Source: Panicum virgatum (lineage: Eukaryota > Streptophyta > Magnoliopsida > Poales > Poaceae). Taken from it: a DNA stretch of 64,000 nucleotides. Location of the stretch: contig NC_053138.1 of the NCBI RefSeq assembly GCF_016808335.1, positions 57,442,951-57,506,950 of the forward strand, given 5' to 3'. The translations under genes were made by a program, and so were the position numbers. The notes beneath the pieces are model-generated. The model ran no database searches and was not told the DNA's origin. It saw only the letters and a list, made by a program, of their open reading frames with translations. Positions 12,299 to 24,134 of this stretch are shown here, piece by piece. Each line of letters starts with the position of its first letter. Positions within the stretch are counted from its first letter, which is position 1.

Positions 12299-14700
12299 TA
12301 AAATGGAACACATTTCACGTTCCAAAATTATTGTTCTCCAGAGGTATCCCTCCCTCGTTACAGGATTCTAAAAATTAGCGAACCATGTTCCCCGCGGGAA
12401 TCCAAAACAGCAAGCGCGCGCTGCCAACCTTCCTAGAGCGCGATGCTATAGCTGCCGCGAGCTGCACTCACCCACGTGAGTGAGTGACGTGACGGTCCAG
12501 GTATTTATTTTCTTTTTTCATTTCTATTTTTTCCTTCACATTCCATTGACAACTTTTGCATGAAAATCATACTAAAAGATTATACCGAGACTTGTGTTTG
12601 GAAATTGTATGATAAATTTGAGCGTAAAAAGTTATACGAGAAATGTTCCAGATAACATCTTTATACAATTTATGCTAAAATGTTGTCCTCTGTAAGTTAT
12701 ATTTATAAAAGTATACATTAAGTTATATATGTATCATGAAAGTTGTGCTAAAAATTGTATTTCAAGTTATTACGAAAGAGTTGTATGTAAAAGTTATGTA
12801 CACCATAAAAAGTTATGATGAGAATTTTTCCTTTTCAGTTGTTCTCTTTTTTTTTATGTTCTATTATGTGTTGAAGTTCTCTTGACAACTTTTTTTTATA
12901 AAAATTGTTGACTATTTGTACTCAAAAGTTGTATGATGAATTTTATGCGTAAAAAGTTGTATGATGAACTTGTGTAAAAGAATTTGTACGAGAAGTCTCC
13001 CTGATAAAGATAACATTCTACAAGTTATGCTAAAAGTTAAGTACAAGTTGTACTAAAAAATTATTCCTCAAGTTGCTAGAAAAAAATTATACGAAAAAGT
13101 TATGTATATCATAAAAAGTTATGATGATTATTCTCCACTGAAGACGCGCAAAAGTTATACTAAAAATTTATATTTACAAATTATAAATTTCTAAAAGTAG
13201 AAAAATGCAGAAAAAAAAACTTTCCAAAAAAAGAAAGATTGCTGCTGTCGGAGATCGCGCGCCAGGAAGCCTCCTGGGGCGCGCGCGGACTAGCATGGCC
13301 CTGTTCCCCGTTCCCATCGTCCCGGGAACGCTTCCACTGGTCGGGCACCGGGTTACCTCAAGCCACAACAAGTCGTCGGCGCGGCGCCGGTGGGGCTACA
13401 CCGCTACAGTACGCTCGCCACCAGGACGTGTGCCCAGGGCGGCAGGGCAGCAGCTCACCACGGATGCACACGGGGCATCGCATGCGCACGACGGGCACAC
13501 ACACAGGCCTGCGCAGCCCTCGGCCCGTCGCTACCTGTCGTCCTCCTCCGACATGGAGACTGCTCAATGGAAAAGACAGACAGGGAGGCGTGGAGGTGGA
13601 AGAACTGCAGCAACGAAAAGGGGATCAGGAGGCAGGGTAATCGGCAAAATCTGAGAGAACAGAGCTGGGGGTGTGAAGCTGCTGCTCCTGATTTTTTTTT
13701 TTTGAATGGGGAACAAATAGAAGAATGGAGCTACAGTATTCAAAGCGTAAGATATTTGAAAAATCCAAGTGTTGGAATTTCATAAGCTTTCAGCTAATTT
13801 GAGTATCAAACTAAAATTAAGATAAGTAGATATTTGTCTTCAATTTTACTAATATGCACACTTAGGACAATTTCAAAATTGAATTTTTCAATTTATCACG
13901 AATACAGATCTGACGCTTACAAATGCAAGTAAGAGACCAGGCTGGCTGAATCTCAAGATTAACTATAAATCACTATGGCTGCATCGTTATCGAGTCGAAT
14001 GTCGCCTACAACTGAAAATGCAAGCATCATGCCAAATCTGGATGGACAGGCTCCACCACAATAAACATAACCGACTGAGCTATGCTCAATTTGTAGTTTG
14101 AAAATTGATCAACTTTAAAATAGGTCGATCAATATAATTAAGCTGAAATGGCTGAAGTTTCTTTTACCAAATGTTAGATAATTCAAAAATAACAATAATA
14201 AGTAAGAATAATAATGATATTAGTATAACAATTTTAAAGAATATTTTTGTTCTCAAATAACCTAGCCCAAAGTGAGATTTTTAAAAGAAAGAAAGACCTG
14301 AAGAGAGAGGAGGTGAATAGTAACACAACTTAAAAATAAATCATGACTTAGCGTCTCAATTGGATTCCAATGTATAGCTTTATCAAATGTATATTAGTAT
14401 TTAGTATGCAACAAATATATCTACCAAGTCTGATCATCCATATTAACACAACGAGTACATATGTCAATGAAGAGCTATCATATACTACACCCATTAGGTC
14501 AACCAAATTAGATCATTTATAAGAAAATAACTGTTTCTACGTTAATATAAACTTATGGAAATCTTGCTATTATCTAATTTGGTCAGCTGCAGAGAGGATG
14601 AGGCGAATGGAACTGATGTACTTTAGATATAATCTGTGTCTATAGATTGAAAACATATGGCCAATTCAATTTGTACACAGAACAAGTCTATCCACGGTAA
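12299..14700. other. AT-rich intergenic region with degenerate agttat/agttgt repeats
   Basis: From about 12540 to 13195 short motifs such as aaaagttatac, agttgtatgatgaa and ataaaaagttatgatga recur with variable spacing. A GC-rich stretch follows (13230-13640) with open frames in several overlapping phases and no recognisable domain. From 13690 to 14700 the DNA is AT-rich and I see no gene. The block ends at a Helitron-type 3' terminus, so some of it may be Helitron interior; I could not place a 5' end. Confidence 0.4.
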
Positions 14701-14749
14701 AACAGGCATGTCCACAGGTTATTCGCGGCAACGCCGCGACCTTTTCTAG
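14701..14749 (+). mobile_element. Helitron 3' end
   Basis: A GC hairpin cgcggcaacgccgcg (14724-14738, 6-bp stem) is followed by accttttCTAG and a host T. This is the standard Helitron 3' structure: a short hairpin about 10 bp before CTRR. Essentially the same 26-base terminus occurs at 28711-28737. The 5' TC end was not found. Confidence 0.65.
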
Positions 14750-14811
14750 TAATTAACAATAGAGATGCATGCATGAAAAATGCAAACAAATTAAGTTGCA
14801 CATGAAGAAAT

Positions 14812-14816
<5 letters not shown>

Positions 14817-14862
<46 letters not shown>
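14817..14862. repeat. (AT)n microsatellite
   Basis: About 46 bp of alternating TA lie directly left of the inverted-repeat terminus at about 14865. Confidence 0.95.
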
Positions 14863-14866
<4 letters not shown>

Positions 14867-15093
14867 CTCTATACTGTACCCTAGGTATAGAATAGGGAAT
14901 TCTGTACCCGAGCCAACCTACCAGCGTCCCGATCCAACCCGCAGCCGCGCCAGCCTCGACCCGCCCTGCGCCCGGTTTGGCCTAGCATCCGATCCACCCG
15001 GCCAGTGCTCGGCTTTGACGACCCACCTCCGCGGCGGTTTTTCTTTCCCAGTCATCACCCCGTTCCACCAAGCCGATCAATTCGCCCCTCATC

Positions 15094-15104
<11 letters not shown>

Positions 15105-15172
<68 letters not shown>

Positions 15173-15173
15173 T
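15105..15173. repeat. (AAT)n microsatellite
   Basis: About 23 units of ataat trinucleotide repeat. It creates artificial poly-Asn and poly-Ile frames on the plus strand. Confidence 0.95.
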
Positions 15174-15235
15174 TCGCCCGTCGCACCGCCGCCCGTTCCG
15201 AGCTCCGCGAGGTCGATCCGCTCTGTCGCCATCGC

Positions 15236-15475
15236 CCCTAGATCAGATCAGTACCTGCCGCCGCCATTGCCGTCGACCGCCGGCCGGAGTCCCGCGACCC
15301 AATCCTAACGCGCGGGAACTCATTCATCATCTTGCCATCGTGCGTTCCGAGCTCGGCATGGTGATCCACTCCCGTCGTCATTGCCCACAGGTCAGTAGCT
15401 GCCGCCACCGTTACCGTCGACCGCCGGCCAGAGTTCTGCAACCCGATGCACCTAATGCGCGGAGCTAACCCATCG
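15236..15475. repeat. Duplicated GC-rich segment, about 90 bp
   Basis: The stretch starting cccctagatcagatcagtac (about 15235-15330) is repeated imperfectly at about 15386-15475 (cccacaggtcagtagctgcc). Both share the core cgtcgaccgccggcc followed by an agagtt/ggagtc tract and an aacccatc/aactcattc end. They are direct repeats about 150 bp apart. Confidence 0.65.
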
Positions 15476-17469
15476 CCCTACCTTCCGCTCCACAGGAGCT
15501 TCTTCGATGGTGTAGCATTCGGGCGGATCCGGCACGGCGGCCCACTTTGGTCCAGCTGCACGCGATGTGTGGTAGAAGCATCCCCAGGCCCCTGCCCAGC
15601 AATCTGCTCTTCTGATGGATGAGGTATGGATGAGGTCTGATTCTCCCCGCCAACGCAAGGTGCCCTGTGTCCTTTTCCGGTCTGATTTTAGTTGAATTTG
15701 ATTGATTTCTCGTGGTGGTGCCAATGATTTATGCAGATAGTACATGAATTTTGGCTGTCGATTGTTGCAATCATGGAGTTGCAGGATATTTTTCCTATTT
15801 CCCATTTGATTCCGTGAGGCAGCACACCAGGGTGTGGAAATCAAGGTTATCTTTCTGACATGATTCCGATCTGATTCATTTCGGCACACTTTAGCTTTCG
15901 AAGTCGTATAGTGTGACAGAAGTACATTTTTTATCCAATTTCAGTTTTGTTCTTAATATTCAATTCCATCTTGCAAGACAGTTCCAGGGTACAGGTTCCT
16001 CTAGCTCAGGTACGACAGGCCTGTGAAGCAGTAGTGCAAGACAGTTCATGTCAGCTCACCTTGCAGCAGTCGCAGCAGCCACGTCTCCAAGGGATGGAAC
16101 CTGGCAGCTCATCTGCTGCACCAGGATCAGTGCCACCCCGTCCAAGGGAGCCCATCCGCCATGCCCGTAAAGTGTTTGACAAAATGCTCAGGAGGGCAAG
16201 TAGTGCTGTGATATTTTGACTGAAGATTTTGCAGTATCGTTCCTTTCAGGCATGCTCTTTCTTTCACTTAACCAGCTTGACAAATTGGAACTGTACGAAT
16301 TGTTGATTGTTCCTTAGACAAAGCAAAATTTTGAAGGTATTTAGACAAAGCAATGCTTAACCTGTTTAGTCGACTTAAGCTGTCACTGGTTTTGTATTCT
16401 AGAATTCCTTTTGTCAGTATAAAAATTGATATAGTGATGGCTGATGATGGAGGATTTCTTCACTAGTCAACGCAAAATAATGGGCTAGTGCAGATAATAA
16501 GGATGAAAAAAATTAGACATGTAGGTTCTGAACTCAACCAGGATAGAATTCTCACTCCCTCATTGTCAGTAAATAGTCAGCTAAAAAGATCGTTGAGAAG
16601 GAAGAAAGTCCAGACTGTATGTAGCACCATGCCGTTATACATAGCTATCGAGCCTGCAAGAAACCGTAATTATAATAATGAAACAGGGAAAATGGGACTA
16701 GAATAGGTGAAAAAAATTAGACATGTAGGTGCAGATGCAGTAATACTCAATATAGCATTATCTTCTTATGTGAAGCCAAGAAAAATGGCAGTCTTGATCT
16801 TTACTGGAAAATGAAGTTGCCACAACAAACTGAAAATTTGGTTACATGAATTAATTAGAAATGTCACTGGCCACATCGATTTGAAATTTGAAAAAAGATA
16901 ACTACAGTGAATTAATTAGAAATATGGTCGCCACATGTATCTGAAAAATTGGCTATAATGGATTGTTCAGAAATGTGAACTCCAATCTAGAGAACTCGAT
17001 CAATCATCATAACCGTATACTAGTCATTTATATCTCATTTATATGCTGAAATTTAACAGCAAAGGATTGAACGTACCAAGGAAACAGCTATAATCAGCAC
17101 ATAGGACCCGATTCCATTTTGGCCATCGCACGCTAGTTCTCTTTCCAGCAATCGATCCGACAGCCGCGGGATCCGGCGCGCGGGAGCGCGCTCTCCTTCC
17201 CTTTCCGTGTTCCATTTTTTGTTTGGCCCAATTCGCCATCCTTTTCATTTTTTTTGCGGCCCAGTTTGTTGCTGGCGGCGTGGCCCGTCATCGATTCATT
17301 TTTTTTTCAGCCCACTTTGTTGCTAGCGTCGTGGTTGCTGGCCCAAGTAGTCAACCAAGTTTTTAGGAATATTGGAAATTGAAAATATGTGGGGTCCACA
17401 AATATCAAGCACTCAAAGACCACAAGCGGCGGTGGATTTTTGAAATCTGTGCTTTCTTAATTATTAATC

Positions 17470-18660
17470 TATTTTTCCCATAATCTTGTTAGTAACCTTC
17501 TCTTAACACCAATTTTTTTACATTTAAGTTATGTGACAAAGAAGTTATCAATATATTTAATTTGTACATAATTATGTGACATACTTTTGTGTTTTTTCAT
17601 AAATAACTTGAAAAAAGTATTGACATGTTACATACATAACTTTATATTTTGCCACATATAACTTATTGACACCAGAAATTTTTTACGTACAAGTTATGTG
17701 ACACATAAGTTATCATTACATTTAATTATACTTAGCTTTTTTTTTCTTAACACGACATAAGTTTTTGTTTTACATAGTTATGTGTCATACTTTGTGTTTT
17801 CATAAATTACTTTTCGCAAAAAAGTATTGACACGCTTTTTATATTTTTATCATATATAACTTTGTATTTTATCACACATAACTTATGTAAAAATGTATAT
17901 TTTTCTTTGGTATTGACATATTTTGTGTTTTTTTCCCAGATTTGTCACGAAATGATGCAATCATTTTGAGTTCGAATAGCAACAAACGGGTAGTCTACAT
18001 TATTGATAATGATAATATGTGTGAAAAATTATCACCTGTTTTGGTTTTTCTCTACATACTTATATATGATACTATTTTACGTCATCCAGCACGTTGTGTT
18101 ATCGTTCTATATATTAAACTTATGCAAAAAGGATGTAATAACTTATCCACTAAAAAAATTTATGTATATAACTTTTACTTGAACATATTTAGATATATAA
18201 CTTTATACTACATACGCAGAACAGTGAATGATTGATATAAAAATTTGTATACACAACTTTTTCTTATAACCCATATTAACTTTGTAGTGCATCCAAGAAA
18301 AAATAGAAAATTATGTATATAACTTTTACTCGAACATATTTAGATATATAACTTATGCTACATACGCAGAACAGTGAACGATTGATATAAAAATTTGTAT
18401 ACACAACTTTTTCTTATAACCCATATTAACTTTGCCAGTATAGAAAATTATGTATATATCTTTTGTTCGAACATATTTAGATATATAACTTATGCTACAT
18501 ACGCAGAACAGTGAACGATTTATATAAAAAATTGTCTACACAACTTTTCCTATAACTTATATATGTAACTTTTTTCTAGTGCATCCTGGATAAATAGAAA
18601 TTAATATTTTTACTAAAATTATTGTTTTTCTCATTTTTCTAAAAATAATTTTTTGGTTTG
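17470..18660. repeat. AT-rich field of aagttat / ataactt motifs with a three-unit tandem repeat
   Basis: Short aagttatgtgac-type motifs and their complements occur throughout. From 18160 to 18602 three long tandem units begin near 18160, 18311 and 18448. Each runs ttatgtatata-actttt ... gaacatatttagatatataac ... acatacgcagaacagtga ... acacaacttttt. The units are about 151, 137 and 155 bp. I see no coding content. Confidence 0.8.
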
Positions 18661-19552
18661 AATCTAACTTTTATTTCACATCCCCCACCCGTACTACTCC
18701 CTCTTTCCCACATTCTCAGGGAAAAAAAATTATGCACCCTAAAAGAGAATTGTGCCCACGGCCCAACAAGAAAAGGACCTGTGCAGTGAAAAGGGAAGGA
18801 AAATCAACGTGGGCGGCATTTGCTGCGGAAGATCTAAAAAGAGAAAGGGAATTAACAGGATGTCCAAAATAGATTATACTAGGTTGTCCGATCGTTTGCT
18901 AGTTGCTCTGCTGGGGCGCGTGCGAATTAGCTATGCCCCACATAGGAAGAGCTTCGTTTCTGCCCATTATTAGAAGATAGTGACAGTCCTAGCTGATGAA
19001 ATCCTCAATTCTTAAATATAAAAATCAAATAACAAAAAGGTCCACATCGTGCCTTTTGCCAGATTCATCTGGTGACGCAACGTGGCAGCACGGGCACTGG
19101 AAACCGCCTGCTGGTGGAAAATTGGCGAGATCGAAGAGTCCAGCACCCAGCAGTTCCAGGACCGGGCGCGCTCACACGGGAAAACCCGGCGGGGGCCTCG
19201 GACGGAGGCGCGATGGTGGGTGCGCTCGGGTACCGAATATTATTTACCCAGGGTATGGAATAGGAGTGTCCTATATATATATTACTGCATGCTGCTGCAA
19301 TAAATAAATGAATTTGCATATATGAAAAGAAATAAATGCAGGACAATTAATTAATGAAAGAGGATGGAGTACGTACGGACCTACTAGTGAGCAAATTTAC
19401 TCGATCAACTTTTCCGATCCGGCCTCAGCTTCACTCTCGTCGATCTCTCCCAGCATGTGCTTATTAAGTAGTATGCACCTCCTCGCCGATGGGATGGATC
19501 TCTTAATTAGCTAGCTAGCCTGATGTATGTATAGTAATTAAGTATATGATCG

Positions 19553-19555
<3 letters not shown>
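18661..19555. other. Intergenic DNA between repeat field and NLR 3' end
   Basis: Apart from the right terminus of the TIR structure (19225-19287) I see no gene. A segment near 18905-18945 (ctgctggggcgcgtgcgaat) loosely resembles one at 13270-13300 (ctcctggggcgcgcgcggac), which also lies just after an agttat field. Confidence 0.35.

Positions 19556-19632
<77 letters not shown>
19556..19632. repeat. (AT)n microsatellite
   Basis: About 75 bp of perfect TA repeat about 70 bp beyond the NLR stop codon, in its likely 3' untranslated or terminator region. Confidence 0.95.
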
Positions 19633-19634
<2 letters not shown>

Positions 19635-19704
19635 TGACAGATCGGCAAGGGAATTGAACCAAGAGGTACAGTACATATACATACCTGCTAATAATTAATT
19701 AGTA

Positions 19705-22700
19705 TCAATAAATGCGAAGAGCAGGATGGTTGGGGTGGGCAGCCGCCTCCTGCTCAAGCTTCTCTCTCACGCCCTTGATCTTATCTTTTCTGGCTTCATC
19801 ATCTCCGAAATAATAACCAAGGCCAGAAACAGTGACACTCCGAAGGGACGGGAGGTGGCCAAGGCCCAGATCCAGATCCTCAACGGCCACTCTCCTTAAT
19901 TGCGGCCATCCCATATGGAACATAAAGTCCTGGAGCATGAGCATAGCGCCTCGTGGGAATGCACATGGGAGCACGGCTGTTCCATCCCATATATTAAATT
20001 CACAGCTTACCGCATGTTGGAAAGCATCAGCCCCAACCGCACATCTTTCCACCGCTCCTCCTTCCACTCTGAAACTGAGATGACGAAGACACGGCAGGGT
20101 GCCCAGAACTCGGAGGTCGTCCCTTCGCTCGTGCTTCACCCATATCTCCAGGTAGCAGAGGTTGGGAACCAATGCAGGCCTAATCCATGTGGGGCTGTGG
20201 GCACCACCTTGATGAAACGAACAAAAAACCGCCGTAGGTTGCATAGTGGCTCCGCCATTGAGCCATCGAGATTAATATATCTGCAAATTCATGAACACGA
20301 GTATGAAGACATTCAACTTTGGTCAGTTTGCCTAGGGATCCCAGCGCCGTCCATTCATCATCATCAGCCTCTTCTGTAGATAATTTGACCGTGGCCTCAA
20401 GTACCCTCAGTTTGGTCAGATGGCCCAGCTCTTCAACAATGCATTTAGACGTCACAACCACCCCACTTAGCACTTCAAGGGAGGTCAGCTTCTTCAGCCC
20501 ACCATCTGGCAGCCTTGTTGCATCCAAGCCAGTACTACTACCTGTACGTAGGCACATCAATTGTCCTAGACCTGTAATAACACTCAATGCCAGTTCTTCT
20601 ACTCTAATTTTCGATAAATCCAACGTCTGCAGAAAACGCAGCTTCCCTATCTCTATGGGGAGCTGATCAGTTCCAGAACTAATAATCATATTGCGACCTC
20701 CTAGACCTAGATACCGCAGGTGAGATAAGCTCCCAACAAACCGCAGGCTTGCAAGGTCGTAATAATTGCAGTCTAGTAGATCCAATACACGTAATAGGGA
20801 GGGTGTCATCAAATCAATTACTGGATATCTGAAGAACATGGTAAGGGACCTCAGTTTTGGCATCTTCATGGTAGGCCAAGTAGTACTATTGTTATGCAGA
20901 GATAACCTCCGAACCTTGCTTTCCATCCCATCACCTAACACAGTGGTGACGAAACATTCTTCTACTGACAAGGAAATAATGAGATCAAGCATCGTATCAT
21001 GCACACGGCAAGCACGAGGTGTACCGTCCACATCATCCATGTCCGCGGGCTGGATCAGACTTCTATTTAGAAGCTCATTGAAGTAACTCTCCCCAGTCTC
21101 AAGGAAACTTTGGTCTCCGGCTGCTTGTTGGTCTTGTTGGACAAAACCTTCAGCTACCCACCTCCATATCAACCGATCCTTTTTAATCTCATAGTCTTCT
21201 GGAAATATGCTTAGGTACAACAAACATGTCTTCATATGGGAAGGTAGATCATAATAGCTAAGCAATAGTATCTTCCTCATATCATCCATACCAGAATTCC
21301 TTCCAAGCCCAGAACCAATTAAGTTACACACATCATTCCACACTCTTATATCCTCTGATTTGTTAGCAAGCATACTAGATGTGGTGACGATAGCTAATGG
21401 GACACCTCCACATTTCTTCAGAATAGTTTCAGATACTTCAGAAAATTGCCTCGGACATTTATCTTTTGATCCAAATATTCTTCCATAGAATAATATTTCA
21501 GAGCTCTCATCAGAAAGTGGTTTGAGCCTATAGGAACCGCCGACATGCTCAGCAACATCAATAATGCGGGTGGTTGTGATTATTCTACTTCTCATGTTAT
21601 TCTCCATCAGAGCAAGTCCTATTACCTTATCCCATGGTTCTTTATCCCATATGTCATCAATAACAATGAGGTACCTATGTTTATGGCAATGGATAAGGTG
21701 TATAATAAGTATATAGTTAGTAGCAATAATTCAAGTAAAGATAATTTATGTAGCTTTTTTAATATTCCAACTTCAATTTTTTTCCATGCATGCTCCACTA
21801 GTATAGTACTATAGTATTTTCATCAAATCAAAGAAGGCGCACGTGCAAGTGCAACTTCTAGCGTGCCCCGCTCATCATGTATTCATGTGCACGTACGCAA
21901 GTAAGAAAAATATATGGCCGGGCATGTATAATGAATTGCAGGTACCACATGTAAGGAAAATAATAATAAATACTAGTACACATGTATGACGAGATGGCAG
22001 GCGCACGTACCTCTTGTTACGGAGAAAATCACGGACAAGATCAATGAGGCGCTTTATTTCAACCAAATTTGCACCAGGATGTCCTCCTCCGTGAAGCTCA
22101 TACAAAATGTCCTTGAGAAGCTTCTTTGCATCAGGATTACGAGACACCGAAACAAAACACGTGCAATCAAACTGTCCTTTAATCTCATCATACACTGCTT
22201 TGGCAAGTGTTGTCTTGCCGAGTCCTCCAAAACCAGCAATAGAGACTATCTTTTTCTGCTGGCCACCATCTCCCTCAGTCAACCCCGCGATTACTTCTTC
22301 TTTTGCTTCTTCAATGCCGACAATCTCAGTCGCCTCGGTGTACAGTGCTTTTAGGCGAGGGTCAACAAGGGTTTTCTTAGAAGGAGCAATATCATCAACC
22401 TTGTACCTGCATGCAGTCCGAGGAAACCAATGCAATGAAGACGGTTCATATATACTCCCTCCGTTCCAAAATGTAGGTTATTTTTGACAAATCTAGATGC
22501 ATAGATTTTGCAATGCATATACAATGTGTCTAGATTCATAGCAAAAATTATGCATCTAAATTTGCTAAAATGACCTACAATTTAGAACGGAGGGAGTAAC
22601 AAGTAGAGAGCTAGGAAACTAAAATAATAGATTAATTAATGTCAAAAAGAGGCTACTAATTGAAATGCTGCAGAAAGAAATAGCTAACATGTCACGTCGC

Positions 22701-23089
22701 TCGGCCAGCTCCCTAACACGCTCCTTGATGTCCTTGATCTCTTTGGCGACCTCACGACGAGCCATGGCCTTGGTGACCTTCCTTATCATCTTCTTCAACA
22801 TCTTTTTGGCGCCCCTTTTGCTTGGGGGATCAGGACCCTCGACGTCCACCATGAAGGTGTCGACGATATCCTCCATGTCGTATGACAGCTCCCTGACATC
22901 CCGGGCCCAGATCCTTTGCAGGTCGTTGAGCTGCTCTCTTGGCACCTCGCTGATTTTGCGGAGGGCGGCGTGCATGGCCTCGAGCTCCCTGTGGAGGAAC
23001 CCGATGCCCTTCTTCGCGCCCTTGTGCAGGTTGTACTCATCCTGCAGCAGCTTGGCGAGCTTGGGGAGCAGGGTGCTCGCAAACTCCAT
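19705..23089 (-). pseudogene. CC-NB-ARC-LRR (NLR) disease-resistance gene, frame broken in LRR
   Basis: Three exons fit in phase: 23089-22689, 22406-22011 and 21674 onward; introns 22688-22407 and 22010-21675 have GT-AG ends. Exon 1 (about 133 aa) is an Rx-type coiled coil with the EDVID-like RELSYDMEDIVDTF. Exon 2 carries the P-loop GFGGLGKTT (about residues 192-200). Exon 3 starts with kinase-2 YLIVIDDIWD, then RNBS-B (SRIITTTR), GLPL as CGGVPLAI, RNBS-D (CLLYLSIFPEDYEI), an MHD variant RVHDTML and LRRs. Near 20274-20280 (an AT run) the frame shifts, and near 20221-20229 (an A6 run) it shifts again; the last LRR part runs to the TGA at 19705. Total would be about 920 aa, normal for a CNL. 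It resembles the RGA5/Pik-2-like grass group. A farther upstream Met (23173) exists, but MEFAS at 23089 fits the family start. If the two shifts are sequencing errors, the gene is intact. Confidence 0.88.
22455..22596. mobile_element. Stowaway-like MITE in NLR intron 1
   Basis: The 142-bp element has ends ctccctccgttccaaaatgtagg and its near-complement (tacaatttagaacggagggag), with TA on both sides (22453-22454, 22597-22598). It lies wholly inside intron 1 of the NLR. Confidence 0.88.
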
Positions 23090-23151
23090 GGTGGCGGTGT
23101 GCTTGCTTGTTGATTGCGTTGCTTGTCCGCAGCAAGCGGTGTGGTGGTGGA

Positions 23152-24072
23152 GCTGATCTGGATCCGCCGCCACTCCCCTCGCCTTTATTTGTAAATGGGG
23201 GGAGGACGCAGCAGAGCGACCAGCCGGGCATCATCAGAGTTAGTAGTGGGGAACTGCTGATCTGGATCCGCCGCCACTCCCCTCGCCTTTATTTTTTTTC
23301 TCGAACACGCAGGAGAGCTGCGTATCTTTGTATTAATTTGTATTAAGAGGAAAAAAGTTGGTCCAATTACAATAGACAGCTGCGTATCTTTGTATTAATT
23401 TGTATTAAGAGGAAAAAAGTTGGTCCAATTACAATAGACAACACATCACCTTGAACCAGAATGAGAGCTGCAAACTCAGTGGACTATTACAAAAAAGAGC
23501 CTAGGACCTGACCACACAGCACCTAACGTCCTAAACTTGCTCAATCAACCTTCCTGGGTTCAGGGCAGCAAGCCCCTTAGCCCCAGCAAACCTCCAAAGC
23601 AGGGATTCATCCTTGAAATCCTGGAGTGCCCGCTGCAGATTTGGGGTCATCCCATCAAAGACACATGCATTCCTATGTTTCCATAGAATCCAAGCTCCAA
23701 GAATGCATAGGGAGTTGAAGCCCTTCCTATTTCTTCCAAGACCTTCTCCACCAATCAGCAAAGGAGTCAATGCTACGACTGGGTATCAGGTGGGATAAGT
23801 TTAAAGGTTGCAGGACTTCAAACCAAAATTGACACGCGAAAACACAAGAGGTAAGAATGTGCTGAACATTTTCCTCTTCTTGGTCGCAAAGAGGGCAACG
23901 ATCCAGATGGGGAAGACCTCTTTTTTCCAGCCGGTCTGTTGTCCAACATCGATTACGAATTACTAACCAAACAAAAATTTTGCATTTGCTAGGGCCCTCG
24001 CCTTTATTTGTAAATGGGGGGAGGACGCAGCAGAGCGACCAGCCGGGCATCATAAGAGTTAGTGGTGGGGAA
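23152..24072. repeat. 104-bp tandem duplication upstream of NLR, second copy split by LINE
   Basis: Unit 1 is 23152-23255 (gctgatctggatccgccgcc ... gttagtagtggggaact). Unit 2 starts at 23256, is interrupted after ccctcgcctttattt, and resumes at 23995 to about 24072 with tgtaaatgggg ... gttagtggtgggga. It lies 60 bp beyond the NLR start codon, in the likely 5' untranslated or promoter region. Confidence 0.88.
23295..23994 (-). mobile_element. 5'-truncated LINE (L1 clade) fragment
   Basis: Minus-strand frames (about 23531-24000) give the C-terminus of a LINE ORF2: a zinc-binding reverse-transcriptase domain (KIFVWLVIRNRCWTTDRL, then CPLCDQEEENVQHIL) followed by WILWKHRNACVFDG. The 3' tail is a short A run (T run on plus) at 23292-23299. 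A 15-bp target duplication ccctcgcctttattt lies at 23280-23294 and 23995-24009. A 62-bp tandem repeat (23317-23378 and 23379-23440) sits near its 3' end. The 5' part with endonuclease and RT is absent, typical of aborted reverse transcription. Confidence 0.85.
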
Positions 24073-24134
24073 GCTCTAAAAAAAGAGAGTTAGTGGTGGA
24101 GAACCTTTATACACTTTTAATATAAAGCAGAGTT

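Larger units (their letters stand above)
14865..19287. mobile_element. Putative 4.4-kb TIR element inserted in TA repeats
   Basis: The left end (ctatactgtaccctaggtat ... gtacccgagcc, 14868-14922) matches the reversed right end (ctattccataccctgggtaa ... ggtacccgagcg, 19225-19287) imperfectly over about 55 bp. Both ends abut TA repeats. Just inside, both sides are GC-rich. The interior holds the (AAT)n tract, a 90-bp duplicated GC-rich segment, small open frames without recognisable domains (for example 15947-16219, Gln/Pro-rich) and the AT-rich repeat field at 17470-18660. No transposase is seen, so it would be non-autonomous. The superfamily is unresolved; TA-repeat targeting resembles the rice Micron elements. 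Confidence 0.4.

Noticed and set aside
15005..15308. Poly-Asn and poly-Ile proteins
   Set aside because: They are translations of the (AAT)n microsatellite.
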